Below, piece by piece: positions 22,990-36,910 of a stretch of 64,000 nt of DNA. Every line of letters begins with the position of its first letter. Within the stretch, counting starts at the first letter, position 1. The position numbers and the translations under genes are program-made. The stretch comes from Ptiloglossa arizonensis (Eukaryota; Arthropoda; Insecta; Hymenoptera; Colletidae): the NCBI RefSeq assembly GCF_051014685.1, contig NC_135049.1:32195531-32259530 (forward strand), given 5' to 3'. A model generated the notes under the pieces. That model made no database searches and was not told where the DNA came from. It worked only from the letters and a program-made list of their open reading frames with translations.

Positions 22990-25900
22990 ACACCGGGAAA
23001 AAATGCGATACGAGGCAAATACGTTTCTAAAGAGATTCGCGGGCGTACGGGTGGTATCCACCGCGCGTCTCGCGAGCTCGAAAGAACGGATATCCTGATC
23101 AGCCGGGCGTTAAGAGGGAAATAAGAGCGCGACGGAACTTAATTACTCGGTTCCGCGAGTTTTCCAGAAGTAAGTAGACGTCGACTCGGCAAACTTTCGG
23201 TCCACCGTGTTTGGCTGGCTCGAATTTCAAGAACGCGAACGAATTCCTCGTTCCGTAGTTTCTACGAGAGCGAAGAGAGAATCAAGGAAAAGGTAAGACG
23301 GGGGAAGGAGAACCGAAGGAATTTTATTTTCCCCGGTGCGATTTCTCCGTCGGTTCCGTCTTTCGTTTTTTGGTCAGCGAAATAAGGAGACGAGGAGAAG
23401 GACCCGGGCGTAAAGGGAGTATCGGTTTCCGACCTTTCTCTCCAGCGGAAATAAAAGTTCCCGTTGTAGAACGAGTACACCGAAATCGTCGAGACTTTTC
23501 GCCAACTCTCTGGAAAAGAAACCCGCCGCTTGCGGCGCGAAAGAAAAATACGATTCGAGGATCGCGATCGCGGGCCGTATCGAGAATCGAGAGAACGTTG
23601 TTGCAACGAGAAAACGCCCGAACCGATCGTCCGTAAGCGTGATCGGTCTAACGAGTTTCATCCGAGGCGGAAGCGGGAAAAGTTTTGGTAAAAGTTTCCG
23701 GCCGCGACGAGGACGCGGCGGAGGGTGCATCGAAAGGGGCGCGCGTTAACGCTGAAACCGGTCGCCGAGCGATAAAAGACGGCCGCGGCTTTTGAAAATG
23801 AAAAGGTGCTCCGACTTTTCGTCGGCGCGTTCGCTGCTGAGCTCGAAAGAAACCGTGGGTAACGAAGAAACGAAGGGCGCCGACGGTCAAAGGGGTATAG
23901 ACGCGTAAAACGCGGCAGAAAAGCGGGAAGCTTGAAACGGGTCGAACGAACGCGAACACCGGGACGATACCGACTCGTTTCCGGACGCATCGGCGCGGAG
24001 CGGGATCCTCCCGTGAGAATACGCGCGCGAGACGCGAACGCGAACGCGAACCGCGATTCGTAAATTAAGCTCGTTAACGAGGTCGGGGCGAAATGGAAAC
24101 GCGCTCCCGCGGTAACACGGATCGCGGCGGTGGGGAGGGACTCCCCCCCGATAACCGGGAGAATCACCGTAGAGAGGAGAAGGTACAAAAATATTGAGAT
24201 AAAAGGCGCAAGAACGGAAATGGAACCGGGGGGATAAGAATAAAAGCGCGCGAGGAAGCAAAAGGAAGCCCTCCCCGGCTGCCGCGGAGAAAACTGCAGA
24301 CAGTCGAGTGCTCGAGGGGCAATGCCGGCACTCGTTTTGTAAACTTTTCCCGAAGGGCAGGAAACCTAAAGGAGATATAGAACGAAGGGCGAGGAGAGGC
24401 CACGAGTGGAAACGAGGCGAGACGGAGGGGGTTCAAGAGCCCGCGAATTAAAATGCACGACGCTCTTCTCTCCCACCGTCGCTCCGCTCTCTCTCTCGGG
24501 CCGCAAATGGGCCCCGCTGCCAACCGCAACCCTTTCTTCGAGCTGCCTTTTCCTGCGAGCTCCGACGCACCGAATCTCGCTTCTGGTCCGAGGTCGAAAA
24601 ACGACAGGGTTGAAAAGCGGAGAGAGCCGCTGAAAAGACCTTGTCCCGTTCCATTCTTTCGAGTAATTGGGATTCCTCGTGGCTTCCATCCGCACGGTCG
24701 CGTTAAACACCGTTCCCGGCATTCATACCGTTTCGGCCCGTTGCTCGTATTTACATGTATATTAGTTAAACCGAGTCTCGGTAAAGCAGCAACGCCACCA
24801 CGGTCGATGGATCGGTAACGTTTCCCCTTTCGAGAGCTCCTTTCGGAATTTCCCTCCGTTATCGTCGCTGCTTCGCTCTATCCTTCGAATCGAAACTCCG
24901 ATCTTTGCTCTTCGTCGCGAGTGTTTCACCGACCCGCGTGAAAAACCTTCCGTTAACCCCCCTCGATTCGCGATCGGCGAAAATAATTCACCCGCGTGAG
25001 CAAAAATCGAGTTTACGCAAACCGTTCTCGGAACACCTAGAATACCTTCGAAAATCTTACGATCTCACCGAAACACGCTATTAATAAATCTTCCGCGGTT
25101 AGGTAACCCGCATGGGAACTACTTCTGCGTACATCTTGCCACTTGGAACTCGAATATAGTAGCAAACGACCGAGCCGAAGCCGCGCGCAGATATTAACCG
25201 GTGTTGGCGGAACCTCGATGTTTCCGCTCCGAAGTGGACCGTTCGTTCGCGTCCAAAATTTGTATAAATAAACGGAGCCGAACGACGATTATCGAACTTT
25301 CGCGTTTAACGCGTTTAGCACCGAGCCCGATCCGTTTGCTTTTTCATTTACGATACCGTTGACTCGAATCGCGGATCGCGACGAGAGAGGAAAAAAAAAA
25401 GAAAAAGCGGACCAGCGTTCGAGGTCGACGAATTTCGTAAGAGACGTTACGAGGACGATGCGGAACGGTTTGGAAGGGACGGTGCGGAATCCTCGAATCC
25501 TCGAGAGTGAGAAACGAGACGCGTTGTAATTTTCGTTGGAGGTTTTCTAGCTAGGAGAACCGATCCGACGCAACTGTACGGCGCGCGCAAGTGGTCGGTT
25601 CGGAAGAGAACCGTCGGCCGTAACGAGGTCCGTTCTCGAAGTTGGCCCGATGTTGGGTCAGGTGGCAGGAACGGTTGAAAGCGCAATTAGCCACCGCCAA
25701 GATTCTAATTGCGAGCAAACAACGTAAATGAGCAACGAACGAGCGGCTTTCTTGTTCGCGACGGTGCGCGGAGCTCGAACAATACGTTATTTCCGCTCGT
25801 ACGGGGCTGGCGGCAATTTACCGCGTAATCCAGCGTGAAAGGCGAGCGTTCGCTTCGTAATATCGATCCCCCCTCCCCCTCCCTCTTTTTCATTTTTTCT

Positions 25901-28900
25901 TCTTCGCGTCGAACGACGCAATTTTCTCCCGATCGTTCGCGAGGAGTGAAAAATTCCGAACGGTCGGGCCCTTTGAACCCGAACGATCCCACGGAGAGGG
26001 AAAACGCGGCTAACGAGCACGGGGTACGCCGATTAATTTTTTATCTGTGCGCACGGTTCCATCGAACGGGGCGTGTAAACGCCGAAACGCCGACCGTCCC
26101 TGTCAGCGACGCCCAATTCGACGGTACTCGATGGTATCCGTTTGCGTCCCGTGCAACGCGATAAGGTAGCTTTTCGGAGGGGCGTGATTTCGTTTCACGG
26201 TGAAAACAGATGCGTCGAACGAGGCCTCGTGTACGCGTAATCGGGGGTCACTGCTCGCGAACGGCGTTAAAATTTCGCTCGATGAGACGGAACGAGGAGA
26301 TCGATGTTGCAAGGCTGGTTCCAACGCGAACGTTGTTAACATCGTCGGATAAATACGAGCTCGTTAGAGGTGGTACCGTCGGGAAAATACGGGCCGATAA
26401 ATTTCCAGCAATTTCACGGGAAGGCGGGGAGGGACGCGGCCGAGTTACGATCCTCTCGGTCGATCGAAGCGAAATTCAACGCGTCTTTTCTTTCGCGCGT
26501 GTACAGCCACGCTCCCGTTCGTTGTCTCCGATAGGCTTTTTTCGCGGGTTGCGCAACACCGAGGCAAAAGTTGCTACCGGTTGTTACGAGGCTAATCGCG
26601 AGCACGGTTTTATCGAAACGGTTCGGGCAACGGTAACGAAGCGGAAACGGCGTAACCGCAACGACGATAAAGCGCGAGGCGCGCGTCCCTGCGTTCCGCT
26701 TGCTTCGCTCGAAGGTGAAACGAATTCTCAAAGCCGTCGATCGATCCGTCGACAACCGTCGTGTACGTTCGCACGGTGAGCTCCGTTCGCGATCGCTCGT
26801 AGCGTTAAGAAGCGCGGCAATTGCCGGGAACAACCGTACCGATGCAAACCGCGCGTTTCCATTTACCCACGTATCCGCCTCGCGCGTACGCGTAGCTACG
26901 AGTCCGCCTCGGCTACGGGAGCGACCCAGACGGAGGGTCAGCTCGCAATTAGTCCGAAGAGGTCGCCAAGTTCCTCCGTGAGAATAAAGTTACCGCGGAT
27001 CGGATTAACTTGCGTACACAAGCGTGGCGCGCGAAGCTAGGTCGGACGTGCAATTTGTTTCTCGCTCGCGCTTCGTTCCCACCTCGGCTCGAACCTCGAG
27101 GGCGTTTCTAGCGTCGCGACGCTACGCCGAGCGAACCACCGCGAGCTTCTTCCTCTCGCGGCGGACGAACAACCTCGACAAGGTAATTTTTACGGAAGCC
27201 GGTTCGCGCGGCGAGTCTGCCAGCGGAAAATCCCCCGCGCGGGAACGCGGAAGTTTCCCGCGACGTTCGATAATTCGCTGGTTTCGTTCGGCTGTTTTCC
27301 CCCGGCTCGATCGAACAAAAGAGACCACTGCCGAGTTTCGTTTCACCGTTGGGCAGACCGCCAAAATACCGAGGACACGCGCAAACGAATCCGCTGCATC
27401 TTGCATCGATCGAGTGCTCGTCGAACGTGACCGCGGTTCGACGATGAATACGCAACCCTCTACCTCCACCCACGCCCTCTTGGAAATTTCCTCGGCCGTT
27501 CGAGGAACTTGCCGCGATACCGCTCTTCGAGATCGAATTCGCGTCAGGGATCCCGGATCAGCGTTGCTACGCGCGTTCAACGAGGCTTCTTACGACGCCG
27601 ACCAGACGAACCGATACGTACGCGTCCACTGTACGCTCGCGCAGAGTTCTCGCGTCGTCGAGAGAGCCGCGACGGTAATATCGCTTCCGGAGATAAAATT
27701 CGCGGTTAGCGAATCGAGATCGAAAATCGTTCGCTACGCTGTTTGCGTTTCGTCGGCTCGAGCGACGCGTCCCCTCGAGCGGCTGCCAGCCGTGATTCGA
27801 CCATCTCCTGGCCGAGCTTCAAAGCGACAGCCACCGATGCGAGACTAGAAACTTCTATATTTCCCGGTGTAGCTTCGCGAGACTACCGGCAACGGATTGG
27901 CGAGCCTCTTCCGATGAAAATAAATCGGAACGCGACCTTCTTTCGGACCGTTTTTCGTCACAAGCGATGGAAAGTTTTTTCCGCTACGATTCCAACTACG
28001 CGCGATCGAAAAGCGACTCTCTTTATGCTCGATATCGTATTCTTTCGCGACGATCGACGTATCGGCCGTGTTCGAGAGACACGCTCTTCGTCCACTCGTT
28101 TCCGCGAATCTTCGAGAAGATGATTTTCGTTAACAGCTTCACACGCGCTTCTCCGTTCTCGATTCGTGCGTCGAGCGAACCTAGCGCGTAACAACGCTTC
28201 TTCGAAGTCTTAGTTCTCTTTCGATAGATCTCGAATCGGTTTCGTTCGAGAGAGAGCATCCATCGAGATCGCGTGACCGTCCAACTCGCGACGTAAATTA
28301 TTTACGAATTACGACTCGGTACGCGGTGTCGGCGGTTACGAGCGCGGATGGACGAAACGCACGAACGAATCGAGGAGACGCGTTCTCGAAGAGCAATGTC
28401 GGTCATTGTAGCGCGTAATGTCCCTGTTGCTCTCGCGGGGCGAGCGGAACTCTCGGCGCGCCGCGGCCAAACTTTCCGTACGTTTCGACGACCGACGAGT
28501 TAATATTCCCGGTCGATCGAGTCGGAAACTTGTTCCGGAATCGCATTTATGAACTCGATTCGCCGAAGCGATTGGAAAATTGGATCCGACACAAAGGCGC
28601 GGTAAGGGGAATAACCAGGTTCCCCGGTCGAAAAGTGGGGACATTTTTGGGATCGATCGACCCTTTTCTTTCAATTTGTCGAACGTTCGGGCGTAATTTG
28701 AAAAATCGATTCGAAATAAAAAAAAAACAAATGTCGTCGTCGAAGAGGAATTTTCGATTCTCTTCGTTCCCACACGGTATCTACCCCCCTCGAAGACAAC
28801 GAGAGTCGGATCGTGCGAACGCGGGAATACTTTTTCCGTTCGCGCACTCTCGAAGCGTGACGTGACAACAATCGTGCAAGAAAATTCGAGTTACGACGGT

Positions 28901-30600
28901 AGACTCGACGAAACTACGACATTATCGTAAATTGCACGTATCCTGCGAACACGGTCACGACAATTGCACCGCGCGTTAACGACGCGGAGACAAGAATGTG
29001 TCGCGGTCCCTGTAGTAAAGTCGCAACCGATAGTAGACCGCTATCTCGCGCGGCGCGTTGGCAGGAAGAAATCAAGACACGGCGACGCGTCGCCGGAAAC
29101 GCGGCGCGCACGATGCAAAAGAGTTAAATTTAGAAGAACATAGGGGAATAAATTGGCGTTGATTGGCCGGTGTGCGCGTAATGTCTCATCGTTCGATCGT
29201 AATGCGCTCCTATGAAAGGAAAAGTAATCGCGAACGCGCTACGTGCCCGAATGCGCCTCGCCTTCCGCTTCGAGCTTCTTCCGTTGGACGATTCCGAAGG
29301 CTCGCGAACACGAACGCGCGAACCGACCACGAAACGGCCGTTACCTGTTTCTTCGATCGAAACTTTCCCCGTAAAACCGTTACGCGCGGAAAACCGTGCA
29401 ACGATGTTAAAGAACGACGAACAAGTAGCCAAGATCGCGGGATCGCTCCATCGAACGAATAACAAAATCTTCCTCGAACCGTCGACGATTCTCCTTTTCG
29501 AAAAATGAAAATTTTACTCGTACGTACTCGTCCGCGACGTTTGACGATCGGTCGAATTTCGATCGTTCGGATCGAGACGAGAACGAATCGCGAATAATCA
29601 CCGATCGAACGAAGAGACTCGGATCGTCCGCGGGGTACAGGACTCGGCCAAAGGAGAGTTTCTTTTCCCGACGAACTCGGACGCTAAGGACCTTCCGCTG
29701 CGCCGACATTGCCGGGCGATAAAATTTTAAACAGCTTTCCAATAATGAAAGACTCTACGATGAGAACGCCAAGGGCAGGCAACCAGCGTTCACTTTTAAT
29801 GAAAAGCAATTTAAGAGGCGGATCGATTCATCGACGAATCGAATAATCAACGAGTCGTGCGCCGGTGTTGTCGCGTGTCGGATCCTATTACGCGTAACCA
29901 ACGTTTTCTGCAACTTACCGACGAAGAAGCGATGACGTCGTCGATCGAACGCTGCTCCTTACAGCTGGAACACGAAAAAGAGACAAACGGCTATTAGATA
30001 CTGCTCGATACGCGAACGATCGTTCGAAATTGTCGTCGTTTCTCCCAACGAAACCGTTCGAGACGCGCACCGTTGCGAACGACTCGATCGAACGAATCTC
30101 GCCCGCGGATGGATTTACGCCAGACGATCGTCAACGGGGAATAACGATTGCATCGAAGAACGCGAGAATCAACGAAGAATTCGAACGATCGATGTCGAAC
30201 CTTGAATATCGATCGGCTCGGCGCTAACTCGTTCCGCGCGATATTGCGTCGGAAGTTTTCCAAACCGCGATCGAACAACGATCAAGACCGACACTGGGAA
30301 TTGAATTTACCTCGTTCGCGAACCTGATCGATTATGCATCACCGAGAACACGTGATCTCGAACGATCGACCAGATTTTACCGAGCGCTCGGTCTCCGTTA
30401 ATGGTTTCTTCGACGCGTCGATTTACCTCGATCGAAAAGTTTACAAACCATGAACGGACACCCGTTCGAACGATTAAGGCCCTTAACCGTGATAATTTTA
30501 TAACTCGACATCGAATCTGCGTACATAATTGATCGACCCTCGACGCACGAGCGTACGAGGGGAAAGGAAGAGGCTTTTATGCACCGATATCGAGCCACAC
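22990..30600. other. Intergenic sequence, no gene supported
   Basis: A long CpG-rich tract with only chance open frames. A small GCGAAC repeat lies at 24031–24052. A lower-CpG patch around 25080–25260 has no protein-like reading. The 27024–27848 plus-strand frame (274 codons) is rich in Arg, Ser and Ala, has a comparable antisense frame, and is treated as chance. Confidence 0.35.
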
Positions 30601-30639
30601 GCGCGCCCTCTCTTTCTCTCTCTCTGTCCATCCATCTCT

Positions 30640-31380
30640 CCGTAACCGTTGTACGAAACCACGGGCTGCAGGATATACGGTATAATGTACCGGATATGAA
30701 CTGGATAATGCCAGAGGTGAAGTACGTTTGCCGCGAAGGCAGACAAAACAACGCTAAAATATCAGTGGTGGTCGGAAATACGGCTATCTGCGACGGATGC
30801 ATCATCCCCTACGTGTAGCGATGGCAGCGACCCAATAACGCACTCGTTATTACCGATAGACGTCGATTCGCGAACGTTGCGTCGAACGATCGAACGAACA
30901 ACGAGACGAGTCCTCGATAATCGATAGGACAAGACGCACTCCTCGTTCGCGATACAATTTCAACCTGCTCAGCGATTTCAATTGCTAAAACCGAACGACT
31001 AACTTTCCAAATGCCCCGACTTCGAAGAGTTTGAGAATTGCGATGCGATCGATGCGGTTATCGAAAAATGTAAGCGAGACGTATACGCGAGCATCGTATC
31101 GGTTCATACAAGAGATTCTTGAACACGGCTCGAACCCATCGCTACCTGAGAACGTACTGCAAACGAATTGCGCAAATAACATACATTTTACGTCCCGTGT
31201 GCCATCCTCCTGTCACGCATCGGTGTCTCTTATTAATTAGTTATTACTCTTTCAACAGTCCCGTGCTAAAGTATCGGTGTACACGAGGGTCGTATAGCAA
31301 CTTGCTATCGAAACGACGCGACTTTGTAATAAATTTCATCGCGACAGCCGGTAATTAATTTTATTATCGCGTGCATATTT
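30640..31380. other. Low-CpG island of about 0.7 kb
   Basis: CpG drops sharply from about 30640 to 31380. Besides the exon-like piece above, the plus strand has a second short balanced frame at 31003–31122 (CPDFEEFENCDAIDAVIEKC in part), closed by stops on both sides and without a start codon. An AT-rich tail follows (TAATTAATTTTATT near 31350). No terminal repeats were found. Confidence 0.35.
30672..30818 (+). CDS. Exon-like open segment in a low-CpG island, unidentified
   Basis: After a possible acceptor (GGGCTGCAG|GATATACGG, cut before 30672) the plus strand reads 48 residues, DIRYNVPDMNWIMPEVKYVC onward, ending at a TAG (30816–30818). The composition is balanced, with three cysteines (KYVC, TAIC, DGC), unlike the R/S-rich background, and third positions are A/T-rich. 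No family was recognised. It could be the last exon of an unseen gene, a decayed transposase piece, or conserved non-coding DNA. The minus strand is also open. Confidence 0.2.
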   Translation, partial: DIRYNVPDMNWIMPEVKYVCREGRQNNAKISVVVGNTAICDGCIIPYV

Positions 31381-34300
31381 CTACACGGAGGATCCGCGTT
31401 ACGTCGACGGTCTCTGTTCCGCTTGAAATTTCCCTCGCTTTGTAAACGTTTGCAGCCGGAAAACTACCGGCCGAGATATCACGGACAACCGCGAAAAGTT
31501 GGAGAACCGCGTCTCCTCGAAATTAACGCGCAACGCGCGAACACGATCGATCATCGTGTTCGAAAATGCTCGGGTGCGTTCTTCGAAAATATTTTCGAAA
31601 GAACGACAACCAAAGAACCGAAAACTGTAACAACGTCTTGCGCGATCGACGACTCCTTTGCCGCGAATCAACGAAATTTCGACCGTCACCGGTTCTATCA
31701 GGATCGAGCAATTTTCCAGGGAAAATAGCTCGGCTGTGCGCAAAATTGAATTTGCGTAGACGAGTCCCGGTCGGGCGAGCGGGTGAAAAATCTACCGTAT
31801 AATACGCGAAAGTTGAATGCGTTCTACGTACAGCGGCAAAAGCGATTTCACGGTGGCCCGAATTTGGAGCAAGTCCAAGTCGAAAATCGATCGACCTTTA
31901 AACCAATCGAGTATACGCTTACCTCTTCTGTGTCGGACAATAAAAGGAACAAAGTACCGAGCCGATATCGGGAATCGTTTCGATACAAATCTGTCCTTGG
32001 CAAAGGAGAGAAATATTTCTAGCCGTGATCCGCGCGTACGGAAACTCGAACGAGAAATCGTAATCGTTCGTCCTTCGAGGATCGAATTTATACGATACGT
32101 TCGGTGATCCGGCCAATTGTTTCATCCGAACGCGATTTACCGCGCTGCGCGCGCGGATACTCGCGATTCGAACGTCGAAATACGAAACAGTTGTCCTGGA
32201 GAGATTAAACTCTACCGCTGAGCGAATGTTTCGTTGTCGCGTCTAAAATAAACAGAATTTACGACTTATTTCGCTAGCCAGTATTCGCAACGAGCAAATA
32301 TTTTGTTTCGGTGGAAAAATTTCCGCGATATTTCGCGTCTCGCTTCGAGGGATAAACGTTGAACGGGAATTGATCGACGAAGCTTTGCCGTCTGGGAACA
32401 CGTGGCCACGACGACCGAACGTTGCCGACACGCGGATATATAGGTTACGGCGATCAACACGCCGGACAACGGGTAATTCGAATCGATGAAAGCCCCGTTA
32501 ACCGACCTGTAAAAGTTAATTATAATCGATCGAACCGAATTAATCCGAATCGAATGGAAACCGCGCGAAGAAAAGTGACCGACCGGTCGACCGACCAAAG
32601 AGAACCCAAAGAGACTAATGACGAGTCGGGCGAAAGGCTTCGTGGCTCGGTGGATTAATTCTCAACCCCTAAAGCTTCCGTCGACCCATACCCGTTCCCC
32701 CTTTCTTTCCATTCGTTTCGCTCGCGTCGAGTCGTTCGCCGGGACGTTACGAGATCGAGTACGCGAAATAATACAAACGGTCGCGACATCGCCGCGCCGA
32801 TTCGAACCGACGAAACCGCGTCCACCGTTTTTGCGCTCTCCGATGTATCGAAAACCGTATCTCCGAAACGCGTGCGCGTGTACGCGTTCGTCTACGAAAC
32901 GGTTGAATCGCTCGGAAACCGGTACAGAGACGCGGAATGTTTAACAAAACCGTGCAAATGAAATTGAAAGAGTTCTCGAAGCACGTTCCGCTTCCTGTAC
33001 AGTGAGCGCAAAAAGAACGAGATACTCGCGACGGAAGATAACAAAAAAAAAAATGAAGGAAGAAAGGAGAGAGAGAGAGAGAGAAAAAAGAAGCGCTCGC
33101 AGATACGCGAACGAAAGCTCGCTGTCGGATGAATTCGTGTCCTCGAATAAAAAGACGGGGCCGCCCTCGAACGTTTAAACGAGCGCAGACGTAACAGAGC
33201 TAAATGAAAACGCATTTTGTCACGCGCGTCTCGAATGGCACGAGGAGCGAGTTAGAATAATATCGAGGTTAATTAGCTTCGAACAAAAATGGACTCGTTC
33301 CGGTCGAAGTGTGCGTATCGACGTATCGAGTGGAGACGGATTAAATTAGAAATAGTGACGCGATTGGCACATCTGTGAAAATATTGTCCGGCGCACGGGC
33401 TTGGAAATTAAACCCAATTGTTTTCATCGACGTTCGCCTTTTCCTCGGTCGCTTCGTCCGCGCGACGGAACGCCGAGACGCGCATCGTACCTATCGTCCG
33501 CGAGCGTACGCGAGCGGGAAGCGTTCGAGTCGACAACGAGATCGGATATCGCGCGAGATATTTCCCCGCAAATAGAAAATTAACGGTGTACCGACAATCT
33601 TCGCCGTATCGAAACCACTCGGACGATTGTAAATCAACCCATTATTATGTGCCATTTGATAATGAGAGGACTGCGTTTGTCTACGGGCAGCGAGACTAAT
33701 GGAAAAACCTGTTACGAGTCGACACGAACGACTGTGACTAATTCCGACCATTACCCGACGAACTTGGTCAATTGCGAGTAAACCGCGCTCCAACTGCGCG
33801 CGTCTAACGAGAATTAATACGCGCCGTGATTCGGTTAATGCGTTACCATTTTTCCAGAATTATTCCTCGAATTTCATCGCGGAACACGCCCGATATTATT
33901 TTTCGCCTCGTTTGTTCTCCCGCTGCTCGTACAATTCTGCAACGAATTTCCAATTTTTTAATAAACAAACAGACGGTTTTTACGTTGCAACGACCGCGTT
34001 CCGTTTTCGGTAAACCGTGAATCGAACGAGCATCCAATTCGTATAAAACGCGCAAACGTTTCCGCCGTGCTTGTTTACCCGGATCGATCCAACTACGGCT
34101 ATTTGTTCGCGTATACTCGAGATTCTCGTAAAACGCGCAACAGATCGAAGAAAATTTCCAACGGTCTTTGCGCCCGGATGGCATCGACGAGATCGTAACC
34201 GAGCGGAGAAGGTCGTCCGAGCATCGATCGCTCGTTCCCGCGTTACAACGTCGGGTCCTTGCGCAACGTTCCACGATGCGAATCGTAACGAAAAGAAGGG

Positions 34301-35285
34301 AAGAAACAAACGAAAAGGGAAATACATAGAACGCGCGCGAACAAACGCCACGGAGCCGACGATCGGTTCGAATTTCGTTTGTTTCGCGGAATCGGCGGAC
34401 CGTCGCTTCGACGAATCGAACGAACGTCGAAGTTGAACGATCTCGCGCCCGCGTTCAATTGCCAGGCCTCTCGTGAAAATAGTTCCGAACAAGAGTCCCG
34501 TAATTTCAAAGGAAATTCGAGACTGTTCTTTCAGTGGCTCCGATGTAGCTCAATTCGCAACACAAAAGGCTTTTACGCCGCGAGTTGCGCGATACGTACT
34601 ACCTACGCACTTTGCCATTGAACGCGCGCTACGAATTTTTTATCGCGAAACGTCGACAAAGAAATATATATATATGTATATACGAATCCGAGGAAATTTC
34701 TTTTTTCTTCACTTTCCAAGAATTACGAACAACCCTCGAATCGCGTCCGTAACTTTTCTTTCCATTAGCTGCACTTTTCTACCGAGACTCGTGCGTCACA
34801 ACCGCTAGAAGACGTCAAGGAAATTCGTTCGAGCGTAGATAATTTACTTATTCAACGGTGATAATAAACCAACAACGGTACGCAATTTGACCATTAAGAC
34901 GAATGAACGTAGATGTTGAGAACGTTCTTGGACATTCGCGATGCGCTTGGCAGCCATTGGTCGAGCTCGAGTACCGTTTCGGGCACGGACCAGGACCGCG
35001 GCGATCTTTATCGAATAATTGGGAAAAATTCGCGAAATATCCTCGTGGATCGCCAACCGCGCGAGTACACGCCGACGCTCGTTCTCGAGCGAAATCTGTG
35101 TTCCGCGTACCGAACAGGCTCGTATATTTCGACCAATATCGGCACTGCGACAAATCGTAAACAAACGGCGCATATCCCGCTGTTCGCGCGACAATGTTTC
35201 CGCGATAATAAAAAAAGAAGGGAAACAATACGTAAGATGAACTCTCCGGCTACCGAGACGCGTTATCGCGCAGCGTACGAATACC
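31381..35285. other. Intergenic sequence with small repeats
   Basis: No supported gene. A GA run lies at 33066–33084 and an AT run at 34663–34682. Otherwise CpG-rich background. Confidence 0.35.
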
Positions 35286-35317
35286 GAGCATCGAGCATCG
35301 AGCATCGAGCATCGAGC
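35286..35317. repeat. (GAGCATC)4.5 minisatellite
   Basis: Four perfect 7-bp units plus four bases, uninterrupted. Confidence 0.95.
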
Positions 35318-36146
35318 GGTACACACGTTCATCGATGTCGTCGTACCAGTGACATTTCTCGGGGGCGTGACAATTTACGACACTTCGACCTGCTGTCACC
35401 CGAGTTAATGCGACAAGTCAATGACAACGTTACAATCTGTCGAGCTACTCCAACAGCCAGCAGCTTTGCCCGGCTGGCGATAAACTTACGTATCCACCAA
35501 TTAGACCGATCCGACGCGCGAATCTCTCCTGGAAATAACCGTAACCTCGATAAGGTCTTCTCGTCGCCCGTAAATATTTCGGGGTCGATTCATGCCCGCG
35601 CGGACTGGATCCTCGCGCGGGCCGATCCGCTCGGGAGGCCGTGCGCGATCACGTTTACTCGCCTCTTTATTTTTCTGCCTAGAAAGCAGAAGCAACCGAT
35701 TCGTAGAACGATGTTAATTCGAACGCACCGTCTAATTAAATTCTTAGAAACCCTACGTCCAACTTGGACGAACGGGTGCAACGTGTAATTCTCGTGCAGC
35801 GACGAAGGCTCCGAGCACAATTTTTTTATCGTCCGATCGAACGGAGAGACGCAACGATGTCTCGGATGAAAAAAAAACCAACCGTCCCCCTGTTTCGTAC
35901 GCAAACCGTGGTCGTTCTTGGAACACGATTCGCCTCGCGCGACGTTGTAATCGTTCGGCGCGCAACGTTTGCGAGCGCGTTTGTTTATAAATAAAGTCAC
36001 GGCGAGAACGAGCTCCGTTACGAGAGAAAGCGAAACTCTTACGTCGCTTCGTGCGCGTCGACGCAATACCGCGAAAGAATCGGCGATGAAGCGTAACAGA
36101 ACGAACGGAACTCGCCGGTTCGTTCGAAGGCAGGTGTTTATCGAAC

Positions 36147-36197
<51 letters not shown>
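36147..36197. repeat. (AG)25 dinucleotide microsatellite
   Basis: About 51 bp of uninterrupted AG. It can attract GAGA-type factors in insects, but no promoter was identified here. Confidence 0.97.
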
Positions 36198-36201
<4 letters not shown>

Positions 36202-36496
36202 AAAAGAATCGACGTACGCGGAGGTAAGTCCGGTTCCCCTTAAATCGGGTAGTCCCGAGCTGGTTGTTACGCAACACGCTCACCTTTTTCCACTTTCCCT
36301 TCGGTCTTTCCGTCAACGAGTAGAAGACGCGGAGTCGATCGTTCGATCTTCCGTGCTCGCCCACGTGCTGGATACTTGGCCTCCCCTCTTTCTCGCTTTC
36401 TTTCCTCTCATTCCATCTTCGAGCGTGGAACAAAGGTCGCGCGAAAGCGGCAACCTTGGCCTTTGACGTTTCAACCGGGACCTGTTCGAGTCGAGA

Positions 36497-36670
36497 CGTG
36501 CGTGCGTGCGTTTGTTCGTGCGCTCGTTCGTTCGTACGTTCGTACGTTCGTTCGTTCGTTCGTTCGTTCGTTCGTTCGTTCGTTCGTTCGTTCGTTCGTT
36601 CGTTCGTTCGTTCGTTGGTCGTGCGTGCGTGCGTGCGTGCGTGCGTACCTGCGTGCGTACCTGGGTGCGT
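36497..36670. repeat. Compound tetranucleotide microsatellite (CGTG)n(TTCG)n(GCGT)n
   Basis: A short CGTG run is followed by a long TTCG run with a few variants (about 36512–36616), then GCGT units with CCT interruptions. All six frames are nearly stop-free, which explains repetitive Thr-Asn-Glu-Arg or Arg-Ser-Phe-Val peptides here. Confidence 0.97.
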
Positions 36671-36910
36671 CGGTCCGTCCGCGAGAAACGTACGACGTGT
36701 TTCTTTCCTGCCTCCTCTTTCTCGGAGGGCGACGAGAGGATCGGCAGCCCTTCCAAGCGGCCGTACGAGTGTTTCCTGACACCGATCCAGTAACTGACCT
36801 TCTCAACGCAACCGGTTTTCGCATGCACGTCTGGCCCTCCCCTGTTGTCCCGCCAACTCGTGACCATTCACTCGACGTTCACCGCACCGTCGTTGCATGT
36901 TGCATTCTCC

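Noticed and set aside
27024..27848. 274-residue plus-strand ORF
   Set aside because: Arg/Ser/Ala-rich, with a long antisense frame over the same bases; no domain, no compositional change, as expected of chance frames in CpG-rich DNA.
34540..34600. tRNA-like A-box (TAGCTCAATTCG)
   Set aside because: No matching B-box (GGTTCGAATC type) at the right distance and no acceptor-stem pairing.
36313..36867. Minus-strand ORF with TNER repeats, and plus-strand FVRS repeats
   Set aside because: These are six-frame translations of the TTCG tetranucleotide microsatellite, which contains no stop codon in any frame.
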